Source: Heliocidaris erythrogramma (taxonomy: Eukaryota; Echinodermata; Echinoidea; Camarodonta; Echinometridae). From it: a stretch of 64,000 nucleotides of DNA. The notes under the pieces were generated by a model, which saw only the letters and a program-made list of their open reading frames with translations, searched no databases and had not been told where the DNA came from. A program made the position numbers and the translations under genes. Where the stretch lies: the NCBI GenBank assembly GCA_025617745.1, contig CM046866.1:21094277-21158276 (forward strand), read 5' to 3'. This document shows positions 12,745 to 25,699 of the stretch, piece after piece; the first letter of the stretch is position 1, and the number at the start of each line of letters is the position of its first letter.

Positions 12745-12956
12745 TTCTCTGGGGTTGCTCGCAAAGAGAGAAGATGGCCGTAGCGTATTGACGCGCGTGA
12801 GTGGCAAAGGGGACAATAGGATTACGGGGGGTGCGCACAATATTGTGACACATGTGTGATAATTCTCGAAGGGGTCCCGTAGTCAAGACTACAGGCATAA
12901 TAGGTAGGTATATAGATTTATATAGTAAAATAAGAAAATCAGTGCTGATTTTACAA
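12745..12956 (-). repeat. DIRS-A copy 1 right inverted terminal repeat
   Basis: Reverse complement of the left terminal region through the CACGCGCGTCAA, CACATGTG and GTAGTCTTGACTAC blocks and the ACCTACC motif. It then continues into a right-specific end, TATAGTAAAATAAG followed by AAAATCAGTGCTGATTTT. That last 18-base stretch is a near-perfect palindrome with a two-base centre, so the DNA end can fold back on itself. Confidence 0.88.
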
Positions 12957-12964
12957 TTTCATAT

Positions 12965-13464
12965 NNNNNNNNNNNNNNNNNNNNNNNNNNNNNNNNNNNN
13001 NNNNNNNNNNNNNNNNNNNNNNNNNNNNNNNNNNNNNNNNNNNNNNNNNNNNNNNNNNNNNNNNNNNNNNNNNNNNNNNNNNNNNNNNNNNNNNNNNNNN
13101 NNNNNNNNNNNNNNNNNNNNNNNNNNNNNNNNNNNNNNNNNNNNNNNNNNNNNNNNNNNNNNNNNNNNNNNNNNNNNNNNNNNNNNNNNNNNNNNNNNNN
13201 NNNNNNNNNNNNNNNNNNNNNNNNNNNNNNNNNNNNNNNNNNNNNNNNNNNNNNNNNNNNNNNNNNNNNNNNNNNNNNNNNNNNNNNNNNNNNNNNNNNN
13301 NNNNNNNNNNNNNNNNNNNNNNNNNNNNNNNNNNNNNNNNNNNNNNNNNNNNNNNNNNNNNNNNNNNNNNNNNNNNNNNNNNNNNNNNNNNNNNNNNNNN
13401 NNNNNNNNNNNNNNNNNNNNNNNNNNNNNNNNNNNNNNNNNNNNNNNNNNNNNNNNNNNNNNNN
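12965..13464. other. Assembly gap of 500 N
   Basis: A run of exactly 500 undetermined bases, probably a placeholder of unknown true length. The eight bases before it (TTTCATAT) fit satellite A and the first bases after it are satellite B, so the boundary between the two arrays is inside the gap. Confidence 1.
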
Positions 13465-16400
13465 AAATAAAAGTGGTTTTGACAGTAGCCGAAATAGTCT
13501 TTTTGCAGACGGTCATTTCAATACTTGCGTATAATATATTTAGGGGACAGGGGGAGGGGTGAGGTAACTTTGAACCATTCCACTAACGCTCAGAGAAAAA
13601 TTCGGAAAAAGCAACAAGGCGGAGATTGTAGAGCAAGGTCAAAACTAACGAAAAATGTAATTTCATTAAAATAAATGTGGCTTTGACCTTAGTGGAATAG
13701 TCTTTTGTAGACGGTCATTTTCCATACTTTAGTGTAATATATATGGGACGGGGGGGGGGGGGGGGGTGAGGCAAGCGCTCAGAGAAATATTCGGAAAAAG
13801 CCACTACGTGCAGTTTGTAGAACAAGGTCCAAATTGTCGAAAGAAATGTATCTTCATTAAAATAAAAGTGGCTTTGACGGTAGCGGAATAGTTTTTATGC
13901 AGATGGTCATTTTCAATACTTTACGTGTAATTATTTGGGACGGGGGGGGGGGGGGGGTTGAGGCAACTTTAAATCATTCCGCTAGCGCTCAGAGAAAAAT
14001 TCGGAAAAAGCGACTAGGTGCAGATTGATTGGAGAGCAAGCTCCAAACTAACGAAAAAATGTAATTTCATTAAAATAAAAGTGGTTTTGACGGTAGCGGA
14101 ATAGTCTTTATGCAGACGGTCATTTTCAATACTTGCATATAATATATATACCGGACAGGAGGAGGGGGGGTGAGGTAACTTTGAACCATTCCGCCAGCGC
14201 TCAGAGAAAAATTCGGAAAAAGTGACTAGACGTAGATTGTAGAGCAAGGTTCAGACTGTCGAAAATATGTAATTTCATTAAAATAAAAGTGGCTCTGACC
14301 ATCGCTGAATAGTCTTGTTGCAGACGGTCATTTTCAATACTTTACGTGTAATATATTTGGGACGGGGGGGGGGGGGGGGGGGGGGGTTGAGGCAACTTTA
14401 AATCATTCCGCTAGCGCTCAGAGAAAAATTCGGAAAAAAGCGACTAGAAGCAGATTGATTGGAGAGCAAGCTCCAAACTAACGAAAAAAATGTAATTTCA
14501 TTAAAATAAAAGTGGTTTTGACGTAGCGGAAAGTCTTTATGCAGACGGTCATTTTCAATACTTGCATATAATATATATACCGGACAGGAGGAGGGGTGAG
14601 GTAACTTTGAACCATTCCGCACGCGCTCAGAGAAAAATTGGGAAAAGGTGAATAGACGGAGATCGTAGAGCAGGTTCAGACTATCGAAATATGTTATTTC
14701 ATTGAAATAAAAAGGCTTTGACAATACCGAACAGTCGTTTTGCAGACGGTCATTTTCCATACTTAACGTGTAATATATATTGGAATGGGGGGGGGGGGGG
14801 GGGGGGGGCCGGGTTGAGGCAACTTGTAATCATTCAGCTAGCGCTCAGAGAAAAATCGGAAAACGCAACTAGGTGAAGATTGGAGTACAAGGTCCACAAC
14901 TATAGAAAAAAATGTAATTTCATTAAAATAAAAGTGGCTTTGACAGTAGCGGAATAGTCTTTTTGCAGACGGTCATTTTCAATACTTGCGTATAATATAT
15001 TTAGGGGACAGGGGGAGGGGTGAGGTAACTTTGAACCATTCACTAACGCTCAGAGAAAAAAATTCGGAAAAAGCAACAAGGTGGAGATTGTAGAGCAAGG
15101 TCAAAACTAACGAAAAATGTAATTTCATTAAAATAAATGTGGCTTTGACCTTAGTGGAATAGTCTTTTTTCAGACGGTCATTTTCCATACTTAACGTGTA
15201 ATATATATTGGACTGGGGGGGGGGGGGGGGGGCCGGGTTTGAGGCAACTTGTAATCATTCAGCTAGCGCTCAGAGAAAAAATCGGAAAACGCAACTAGGT
15301 GAAGATTGGAGTACAAGGTCCAAACTATAGAAAAAAATGTAATTTCATTAAAATAAAAGTGGCTTTGACAGTAGCGGAATAGTCTTTTTGCAGACGGTCA
15401 TTTTCAATACTTGCGTATAATATATTTAGGGGACAGGGGGAGGGGTGAGGTAACTTTGAACCATTCCCCTAGCGCTCAGTGACAAATTCGGGAAAAGAAA
15501 CTAGGCGGACATTGTAGAACAATGTCCAAATTATCGAAAAATGTAATTTCATTAAAATAAAAGTGGTTTTGACGGTAGCGGAATAGTCTTTATGCAGACG
15601 GTCATTTTCAATACTTGCGTATAACATATATACGAGACAGGGGGAGGTGTGAAGTAACTTTGAACCATTCCGCTAGCGCTGAGAGAAAAAATTGGAAAAA
15701 GCAACTAGGCGGAAATTGTAGAGCAAGCTCCTAACTAACAAAAAATGTAATTTCATTAAAATAAAAGTGGCTTTGACAGTAGCGGAATAGTCTTTTTGCA
15801 GACGGTCATTTTCAATACTTGCGTATAATATATTTAGGGGACAGGGGGAGGGGTGAGGTAACTTTGAACCATTCCCCTAGCGCTCAGTGACAAATTCGGG
15901 AAAAGAAACTAGGCGGACATTGTAGAACAATGTCCAAATTATCGAAAAATGTAATTTCATGAAAATAAAAGTGGCTTTGAACATCGCGGAAAAGTCTTTT
16001 TGCAGACGGTCATTTTCCATATTTTACGTGTAATATATAGGAATAGAGGCGGGGGGGGGGGGAGGTAAATTTGAAGCATTCCGCTGGCGCTCAGAGAAAA
16101 ATTCGGAAAAGTGACTAGACGTAGATTGTAGAGCAAGGTTCAGACTATCGAAAATATGTAATTTCATTAAAATTAAAGTGGCTTTGACGGTAGCGGAATA
16201 GTCTTTATGCAGGACGGTCATTTTCAATATGCCATATAATATATATACCGGACAGGAGGAGGGGTGAGGTAACTTTGAACCATTCCGCCAGCGCTCAGAG
16301 AAAAATTCGGAAAAAGTGACTAGACGTAGATTGTAGAGCAAGGTTCAGCTGTCGAAAATATGTAATTTCATTAAAATAAAAGTGGCTCTGACCATCGCTG

Positions 16401-19400
16401 AATAGTCTTGTTGCAGACGGTCATTTTCAATACTTTACGTGTAATATATTTGGGACGGGGGGGGGGGGGGTTGAGGCAACTTTAAATCATTCCGCTAGCG
16501 CTCAGAGAAAAATTCGGAAAAAGCGACTAGGTGCAGATTGATTGGAGAGCAAGCTCCAAACTAACGAAAAAATGTAATTTCATTAAAATAAAAGTGGTTT
16601 TGACGGTAGCGGAATAGTCTTTATGCAGACGGTCATTTTCAATACTTGCATATAACATATATACGAGACAGGGGGAGGTGTGAAGTAACTTTGAACCATT
16701 CCGCTAGCGCTGAGAGAAAAAATTGGAAAAAGCAACTAGGCGGAAATTGTAGAGCAAGCTCCTAACTAACAAAAAATGTAATTTCATTAAAATAAAAGTG
16801 GCTTTGACCATCGCGGAATAGTCTTTTTGTAGACGGTCATTTTCCATACTTTACGTGTAATATATATGGGACGGGGGGGGGGGGGGGGGTTTGAGGCAAG
16901 CGCTCAGAGAAAAATTCGGAAAAAGCCACTACGTGCAGTTTGTAGAACAAGGTCCAAATTATCGAAAGAAATGTATCTTCATTAAAATAAAAGTGGCTTT
17001 GACGGTAGCGGAATAGTTTTTATGCAGATGGTCATTTTCAATACTTGCGTATAATATATACGGGACAGGGGGAGGGGTAAGGTAAATTTGAACCACTCCA
17101 CTAGCGCTCAGAGAAAAATTCAGGAAAAGCAACTAGGCGGAGATTGTAGAACAATGTCCAAATTATTGAAAAAGTGTAATTTCATGAAAATAAAAGTGGC
17201 TTTGACCATCGCGGAATAATCTTTTTGTAGACGGTCATTTTCCATATTTTACGTGTAATATATAGGAATAGAGGCGGGGGGGGGGGGGGGGGGGAGGTAA
17301 ATTTTGAAGCATTCCGCTAGCGCTCAGAGAAAAATTCGGAAAAAGTGACTAGACGTAGATTGTAGAGCAAGGTTCGGACTGTCGAAAATATGTAATTTCA
17401 TTAAAATAAAAGTGGCTCTGACCATCGCTGAATAGTCTTGTTGCAGACGGTCATTTTCAATACTTTACGTGTAATATATTTGGGACGGGGGGGGGGGGGG
17501 GGGATTGAGGCAACTTTAAATCATTCCGCTAGCGCACAGAGAAAAATTCGGAAAAAGCGACTAGGTGCAGATTGATTGGAGAGCAAGCTCCAAACTAACG
17601 AAAAAATGTATTTTCATTAAAATAAAAGTGGGTTTTGACGGTAGCGGAATAGTCTTTATGCAGACGGTCATTTCAATACTTGCATATAATATATATCCGG
17701 ACAGGAGGAGGGGTGAGGTAACTTTGAACCATTCCGCCAGCGCTCAGAGAAAAATTCGGAAAAGGTGAATAGACGGAGATCGTAGAGCAAGGTTCAGACT
17801 ATCGAAAATATGTAATTTCATTGAAATAAAAGTGGCTTTGACAATAACGAACAGTCGTTTTGCAGACGGTCATTTTCCATACTTAACGTGTAATATATAT
17901 TGGACTGGGGGGGGGGGGGGGGGGCGGGGTTTGAGGCAACTTGTAATCATTCAGCTAGCGCTCAGAGAAAAATTCGGAAAACGCAACTAGGTGAAGAAGT
18001 TGAGTACAAGGTCCAAACTATAGAAAAAAATGTAATTTCATTAAATAAAAGTGGCTTTGACAGTAGCGGAATAGTCTTTTTGCAGACGGTCATTTTCAAT
18101 ACTTGCGTATAATATATTTAGGGGACAGGGGGAGGGGTGAGGTAACTTTGAACCATTCCGCCAGCGCTCAGAGAAAAATTCGGAAAAGGTGAATAGACGG
18201 AGATTGTAGAGCAAGGTCAAAACTAACGAAAAATGTAATTTCATTAAAATATAATGTGGCTTTGACCTTAGTGGAATAGTCTTTTTCAGACGGTCATTTT
18301 CATATTTTACATGTAATATATAAGAATAGAGGCGGGGAGGGGGGGGGGGGGTGTGGGAGAAGTAACTTTGAATCATTCCACTAACGCTCAGAGAAAAATT
18401 CGGAAAAAGCAACAAGGCGGAGATTGTAGAGCAAGGTCAAAACTAACGAAAATGTAATTTCATTAAAATAAATGTGGCTTTGACCTTAGTGGAATAGTCT
18501 TTTTTCAGACGGTCATTTTCCATATTTTACATTGTATATATATAAGAATAGAGGCGGGGAGGGGGGGGGGGGGGGTGTGGGAGAAGTAACTTTGAATCAT
18601 TCCCCTAGCGCTCAGTGACAAATTCGGGAAAAGAAACTAGGCGGACATTGTAGTACAATGTCCAAATTATCGAAAAATGTAATTTCATGAAAATAAAAGT
18701 GGCTTTGACCATCGCGGAAAAGTCTTTTTGCAGACGGTCATTTTCCATATTTTACGTGTAATATATAGGAATAGAGGGCGGGGGGGGGGCGGGGGGGAGA
18801 GGTAAATTTGAAGCATTCCGCTAGCGCTCAGAGAAAAATTCGGAAAAGTGACTAGACGTAGATTGTAGAGCAAGGTTCAGACTATCGAAAATATGTAATT
18901 TCATTAAAATTAAAGTGGCTTTGGCCATAGCGGAATAGTCTTTATGCAGACGGTCATTTTCAATACTTGCGTATAACATATATACGAGACAGGGGGAGGT
19001 GTGAGGTAACTTTGAACCATTCCGCTAGCGCTGAGAGAAAAAATTGGAAAAAGCAACTGGGCGGAAATTGTAGAGCAAGCTCCTAACTAACAAAAAATGT
19101 AATTTCATTAAAATAAAAGTGGCTTTGACCATCGCGGAATAGTCTTTTTGTAGACGGTCATTTTCCATACTTTACGTGTAATATATATGGGACGGGGGGG
19201 GGGGGGTGAGGCAAGCGCTCAGAGAAAAATTCGGAAAAAGCCACTACGTGCAGTTTGTAGAACTAGGTCCAAATTATGGAAAGAAATGTATCTTCATTAA
19301 AATAAAAGTGGCTTTGACGGTAGCGGAATAGTTTTTATGCAGATGGTCATTTTCAATACTTGCGTATAATATATATACGGGACAGGGGGAGGGGGTAAGG

Positions 19401-22400
19401 TAAATTTGAACCATTCCACTAGCGCTCAGAGAAAAATTCAGGAAAAGCAACTAGGCGGAGATTGTAGAACAATGTCCAAATTATCGAAAAAGTGTAATTT
19501 CATGAAAATAAAAGTGGCTTTGACCATCGCGGAATAGTCTTTTTGTAGACGGTCATTTTCCATACTTAACGTGTAATATATATTGGACTGGGGGGGGGGG
19601 GCGGGGTTTGAGGCAACTTGTAATCATTCAGCTAGCGCTCAGAGAAAAATTCGGAAAACGCAACTAGGTGAAGATTGGAGTACAAGGTCCAAACTATAGA
19701 AAAAAATGTAATTTCATTAAAATAAAAGTGGTTTTGACAGTAGCCGAATAGTCTTTTTGCAGACGGTCATTTTCAATACTTGCGTATAATATATTTAGGG
19801 GACAGGGGGAGGGGTGAGGTAACTTTGAACCATTCCACTAACGCTCAGAGAAAAATTCGGAAAAGCAACAAGGCGGAGATTGTAGAGCAAGGTCAAAACT
19901 AACGAAAAATGTAATTTCATTGAAATAAATGTGGCTTTGACCTTAGTGGAATAGTCTTTTTTCAGACGGTCATTTTCCATATTTTACATGTAATATATAA
20001 GAATAGAGGCGGGGGGGGGGGGGGGGGGTGGGAGAAGTAACTTTGAATCATTCCCCTAGCGCTCAGTGACAAATTCGGGAAAAGAAACTAAGCGGACATT
20101 GTAGAACAATGTCGAAATTATCGAAAAATGTAATTTCATGAAAATAAAAGTGGCTTTGACCATCGCGGAAAAGTCTTTTTGCAGACGGTCATTTTCCATA
20201 TTTTACGTGTAATATATAGGAATAGAGGCGGGGGGGGGGGGGGGGGGGTGAGGTAAATTTGAAGCATTCCGCTAGCGCTCAGAGAAAAATTCGGAAAAAG
20301 TGACTAGACGTAGATTGTAGAGCAAGGTTCGGACTGTCGAAAATATGTAATTTCATTAAAATAAAAGTGGCTCTGACCATCGCTGAATAGTCTTGTTGCA
20401 GACGGTCATTTTCAATACTTTACGTGTAATATATTTGGGACGGCGGGGGGATTGAGGCAACTTTAAATCATTCCGCTAGCGCTCAGAGAAAAATTCGGAA
20501 AAAGCGACGAGGTGCAGATTGATTGGAGAGCAAGCTCCAAACTAACGAAAAAATGTAATTTCATTAAAATAAAAGTGGTTTTGACGGTAGCGGAATAGTC
20601 TTTATGCAGACGGTCATTTTCAATACTTGCATATAATATATATACCGGACAGGAGGAGGGGTGAGGTAACTTTGAACCATTCCGCCAGCGCTCAGAGAAA
20701 AATTCGGAAAAGGTGAATAGACGGAGATCGTAGAGCAAGGTTCAGACTATCGAAAATATGTAATTTCATTGAAATAAAAGTTTCTTTGACAATAACCGAA
20801 CAGTCGTTTTGCAGACGGTCATTTTCCATACTTAACGTGTAATATATATTGGACTGGGGGGGGGGGGGGCGGGGTTTGAGGCAACTTGTAATCATTCAGC
20901 TAGCGCTCAGAGAAAAATTCGGAAAACGCAACTAGGTGAAGATTGGAGTACAAGGTCCAAACTATAGAAAAAAATGTAATTTCATTAAAATAAAAGTGGC
21001 TTTGACAGTAGCGGAATAGTCTTTTTGCAGACGGTCATTTTCAATACTTGCGTATAATATATTTAGGGGACAGGGGGAGGGGTGAGGTAACTTTGAACCA
21101 TTCCACTAACGCTCAGAGAAAAATTCGGAAAAGCAACAAGGCGGAGATTGTAGAGCAAGGTCAAAACTAACGAAAAATGTAATTTCATTAAAATAAATGT
21201 GGCTTTGACCTTAGTGGAATAGTCTTTTTTCAGACGGTCATTTTCCATATTTTACATGTAATATATAAGAATAGAGGCGGGGAGGGGGGGGGGGGGGGGG
21301 GTGGGAGAGGTAACTTTGAATCATTCCCCTAGCGCTCAGTGACAAATTCGGGAAAAGAAACTAGGCGGACATTGTAGAACAATGTCCAAATTATCGAAAA
21401 ATGTAATTTCATGAAAATAAAAGTGGCTTTGACCATCGCGGAAAAGTCTTTTTGCAGACGGTCATTTTCCATATTTTACGTGTAATATATAGGAATAGAG
21501 GCGGGGGGGGGGGGGGAGAGGTAAATTTGAAGCATTCCGCTAGCGCTCAGAGAAAAATTCGGAAAATTGACTAGACGTAGATTGTAGAGCAAGGTTCAGA
21601 CTATCGAAAATATGTAATTTCATTAAAATTAAAGTGGCTTTGGCCATAGCGGAATAGTCTTTATGCAGACGGTCATTTTCAATACTTGCGTATAACATAT
21701 ATACGAGACAGGGGGAGGTGTGAAGTAACTTTGAACCATTCCGCTAGCGCTGAGAGAAAAAATTGGAAAAAGCAACTAGGCGGAAATTGTAGAGCAAGCT
21801 CCTAACTAACAAAAAATGTAATTTCATTAAAATAAAAGTGGCTTTGACCATCGCGGAATAGTCTTTTTGTAGACGGTCATTTTCCATACTTTACGTGTAA
21901 TATATATGGGACGGGGGGGGGGGGGGTGAGGCAAGCGCTCAGAGAAAAATTCGGAAAAAGCCACTACGTGCAGTTTGTAGAACAAGGTCCAAATTATCGA
22001 AAGAAATGTATCTTCATTAAAATAAAAGTGGCTTTGACGGTAGCGGAATAGTTTTTATGCAGATGGTCATTTTCAATACTTGCGTATAATATATATACGG
22101 GACAGGGGGAGGGGTAAGGTAAATTTGAACCATTCCACTAGCGCTCAGAGAAAAATTCAGGAAAAGCAACTAGGCGGAGATTGTAGAACAATGTCCAAAT
22201 TATCGAAAAAGTGTAATTTCATGAAAATAAAAGTGGCTTTGACCATCGCGGAATAGTCTTTTTGTAGACGGTCATTTTCCATATTTTACGTGTAATATAT
22301 AGGAATAGAGGCGGGGGGGGGGGGGAGGTAAATTTTGAAGCATTCCGCTATATAGCGCTCAGAGAAAAATTCGGAAAAAGTGACTAGACGTAGATTGTAG

Positions 22401-25208
22401 AGCAAGGTTCGGACTGTCGAAAATATGTAATTTCATTAAAATAAAAGTGGCTCTGACCATCGCTGAATAGTCTTGTTGCAGACGGTCATTTTCAATACTT
22501 TACGTGTAATATATTTGGGACGGGGGGGGGGGGGGGGGGATTGAGGCAACTTTAAATCATTCCGCTAGCGCTCAGAGAAAAATTCGGAAAAAGCGACTAG
22601 GTGCAGATTGATTGGAGAGCAAGCTCCAAACTAACGAAAAAATGTAATTTCATTAAAATAAAAGTGGTTTTGACGGTAGCGGAATAGTCTTTATGCAGAC
22701 GGTCATTTTCAATACTTGCATATAATATATATACCGGACAGGAGGAGGGGTGAGGTAACTTTGAACCATTCCGCCAGCGCTCAGAGAAAAATTCGGAAAA
22801 GGTGAATAGACGGAGATCGTAGAGCAAGGTTCAGACTATCGAAAATATGTAATTTCATTGAAATAAAAGTGGCTTTGACAATAACCGAACAGTCGTTTTG
22901 CAGACGGTCATTTTCCATACTTAACGTGTAATATATATTGGACTGGGGGGGGGGGGCGGGGCGGGGTTTGAGGCAACTTGTATCATTCAGCTAGCGCTCA
23001 GAGAAAAATTCGGAAAACGCAACTAGGTGAAGATTGGAGTACAAGGTCCAAACTATAGAAAAAAATGTAATTTCATTAAAATAAAAGTGGCTTTGACAGT
23101 AGCGGAATAGTCTTTTTGCAGACGGTCATTTTCAATACTTGCGTATAATATATTTAGGGGACAGGGGGAGGGGTGAGGTAACTTTGAACCATTCCACTAA
23201 CGCTCAGAGAAAAATTCGGAAAAGCAACAAGGCGGAGATTGTAGAGCAAGCTCAAAACTAACGAAAAATGTAATTTCATTAAAATAAATGTGGCTTTGAC
23301 CTTAGTGGAATAGTCTTTTTTCAGACGGTCATTTTCCATATTTTACATGTAATATATAAGAATAGAGGCGGGGAGGGGGGGGGGGTGGGAGAGGTAACTT
23401 TGAATCATTCCCCTAGCGCTCAGTGACAAATTCGGGAAAAGAAACTAGGCGGACATTGTAGAACAATGTCCAAATTATCGAAAAATGTAATTTCATGAAA
23501 ATAAAAGTGGCTTTGACCATCGCGGAAAAGTCTTTTTGCAGACGGTCATTTTCCATATTTTACGTGTAATATATAGGAATAGAGGCGGGGGGGGGGGGGG
23601 GGAGAGGTAAATTTGAAGCATTCCGCTAGCGCTCAGAGAAAAATTCGGAAAAGTGACTAGACGTAGATTGTAGAGCAAGGTTCAGACTATCGAAAATATG
23701 TAATTTCATTAAAATAAAAGTGGCTTTGACGGTAGCGGAATAGTCTTTATGCAGACGGTCATTTTCAATACTTGCGTATAATATATATACGAGACAGGGG
23801 GAGGTGTGAGGTAACTTTGAACCATTCCGCTAGCGCTGAGAGAAAAAAATTGGAAAAAGCAACTAGGCGGAAATTGTAGAGCAAGCTCCTAACTAACAAA
23901 AAATGTAATTTCATTAAAATAAAAGTGGCTTTGACCATTTTGGAATAGTCTTTTGCAGCAGGTCATTTTCCATACTTTACGTGTAATATATATGGGACGG
24001 GGGGGGGGGGGGTGGGGGTAGGGGAGAGATTGAGGCAACAGAAAAAAATGTATCTTCATTAAAATAAAAGTGGCTTTGACAACGGGTTAGTCTTTTTGCA
24101 GATGGTCATTTTCCATACTTTACGTCTAATATATATAGGAATAGAGGAGGGGGAGGGGGGCGGGGGGAGATGGAATTTTGAATCATTCCGCTAGCGTTGA
24201 GAGAAAAATTCGGAAAAAGTGACTAGACGAAGATTGTAGAGCAATGTCAAATCTATCGAAAAACTGTAATTTCATTAAAATAAAAGTGGCTTTGACCATC
24301 GCTGAATAGTCTTTTTGCAGACGGTCATTTTCCATACTTTACGTGTAATATATTTGGGACGGGGGGGGGGGGGGGGGGTTGAGGCAACTTTGAATCATTC
24401 CGCTAGCGCTCAGAGAAAAAATCGGAAAAAGCGACTAGGTGCAGATTGTAGAGCAAGCTCCAAACTAACGAAAAAAATGTAATTTCATTAAAATAAAAGT
24501 GGCTTTGACGGTAGGGGAACAGTCTTTATGCAGACGGTCATTTTCAATACTTGCATATAATATATATACCGGACAGGGGGAGGGGTGAGGTAACTTTGAA
24601 CCATTCCGCCAGTTCTCAGAGAAAAATTCGGAAAAGGTGAATAGACGGAGATTGTAGAGCAAGGTTCAGACTATCGAAAATATTTAATTTTATTAAAATC
24701 AAAAGGGTCTTTGACAATAACCGAACAGTCTTTTTGCAGACGGTCATTTCCCATACTTAACGTGTAATATATATTGGACTGGGGGAGGGGGGGGGGGGGG
24801 GGGGGGGTGAGGCAACTTTAAACCATTCCACTAGCGCTCAGAGAAAAATTCGTAAAAAGCCACTACGTGCAGTTTGTAGAACAAGGTCCAAACTATCGAA
24901 ACAAATGTATCTTCATTAAAATAAAAGTGGCTTTGACGGTAGCGGAATAGTTTTTATGCAGACGGTCATTTTCAATACATGTACTTGCGTATAATATATA
25001 TACGGGACAGGGGGAGGGGTAAGGTAACTTTGAACCATTCCACTAGCGCTCAGCGAAAAATTCGGAATAAGCAACTAGGCGGAAATTGTAGAGCAAGCTA
25101 CAAACTAACGAAAAAATGTAATTTCATTAAAATAAAAGTGGCTTTGACAATAACGGGATAGTCTTTTTGCAGGCGGTCATTTTCCATACTTTACGTCTAA
25201 TATATAGG
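13465..25208 (+). repeat. Satellite B array with a poly-G tract in most monomers
   Basis: About 57 tandem monomers averaging ~205 bp (observed spacings 192-213). Landmarks in order: TAATTTCATTAAAATAAAAG, TGGCTTTGAC, GGAATAGTCTTT, GCAGACGGTCATTTTC, GTATAATATAT or GTGTAATATAT, a G-rich tract (plain runs of 9 to over 20 G, or GGGACAGGGGGAGGGG), GAGGTAACTTTGAACCATTCC, GCTAGCGCTCAGAGAAAAATTC and CTAGGCGGAGATTGTAGAGC. Monomer variants recur in a fixed order. For example, a variant with CTCTGACCATCGCTGAATAG appears near 14290, 16386, 17412, 20370 and 22449, and long blocks repeat at about 2.1 kb. No gene is seen. Open frames in the array are repeat by-products. Confidence 0.95.
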
Positions 25209-25211
25209 AAT

Positions 25212-25685
25212 TTTTTTCTTTTCATAATTTTTTTATTCCTTGATTCAGAATTTCAAAATAATTATTACAATTTAAGCATGATTACACAGTATAATTCAAC
25301 ATGGCAATATACAATAAATAATACAATTCTATAGCATGCCATTCATAAATCATATTACAATTAACTGAACAAGGTATATATTAAAATCATAAGTGACGAA
25401 TTAAAGCATATTGGGCAATTGTAACAATGATTGTTACAATAATAACTTTTTTTTTCATAATTTTTTTTTATTCCTTAATTCAGATTTTCAAAATGAATAT
25501 TACAAATTAAACATTGATTACACAATATAATTCAGCGTGGCAATAGACAATACATATAATTCCATAGCATGCCATTGACTTCATAAATAAACCATAGTGC
25601 ATTTAACTGAACAAGGTATAGATTAAAATCATAGGTGACGAATTAAAGTATATAGGGCAATCGTAACAATGAATATTCTTTTTAA
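25212..25685 (-). repeat. Tandemly duplicated 3' end of the host LINE
   Basis: Two imperfect direct copies of about 235 bp (25212-25447 and 25448-25680). Each starts with a T-rich stretch and TTTTCATAATTTTTTT, followed by ATTCCTT(G/A)ATTCAGA, CATAGCATGCCATT and AACTGAACAAGGTATA blocks. On the element's minus strand the T-runs are terminal A-rich tails. This is the 3' UTR of the LINE present twice. The left edge abuts satellite B. Confidence 0.8.
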
Positions 25686-25699
25686 AACCGTTTGTAATA

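Larger units (their letters stand above)
6814..12956 (+). mobile_element. DIRS-type tyrosine-recombinase retrotransposon, family A, copy 1
   Basis: A DIRS-like element about 6.1 kb long, reading forward. It has inverted terminal regions (6814 to ~7010 and ~12745-12956), an internal complementary region at 12600-12720 that joins inverted copies of both ends, a gag-like ORF, a reverse transcriptase/RNase H region and a tyrosine recombinase region in that order. There are no long terminal direct repeats and no evident target duplication, as expected for DIRS elements, which integrate a circular intermediate by recombination. Every coding region carries frameshifts relative to copy 2 at 27870-41197, so the copy is probably dead. 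It sits in satellite A on the left. The right flank is only 8 bases before the assembly gap. Confidence 0.93.

Noticed and set aside
12852..13562. Long open frames across 12965-13464
   Set aside because: They run through the 500-N gap and are artefacts.
14014..24662. Repeated open frames such as those beginning MENDRL or MLYNLR
   Set aside because: They recur with the satellite B monomer and the poly-G tract supplies their Pro-rich ends. There is no coding evidence.
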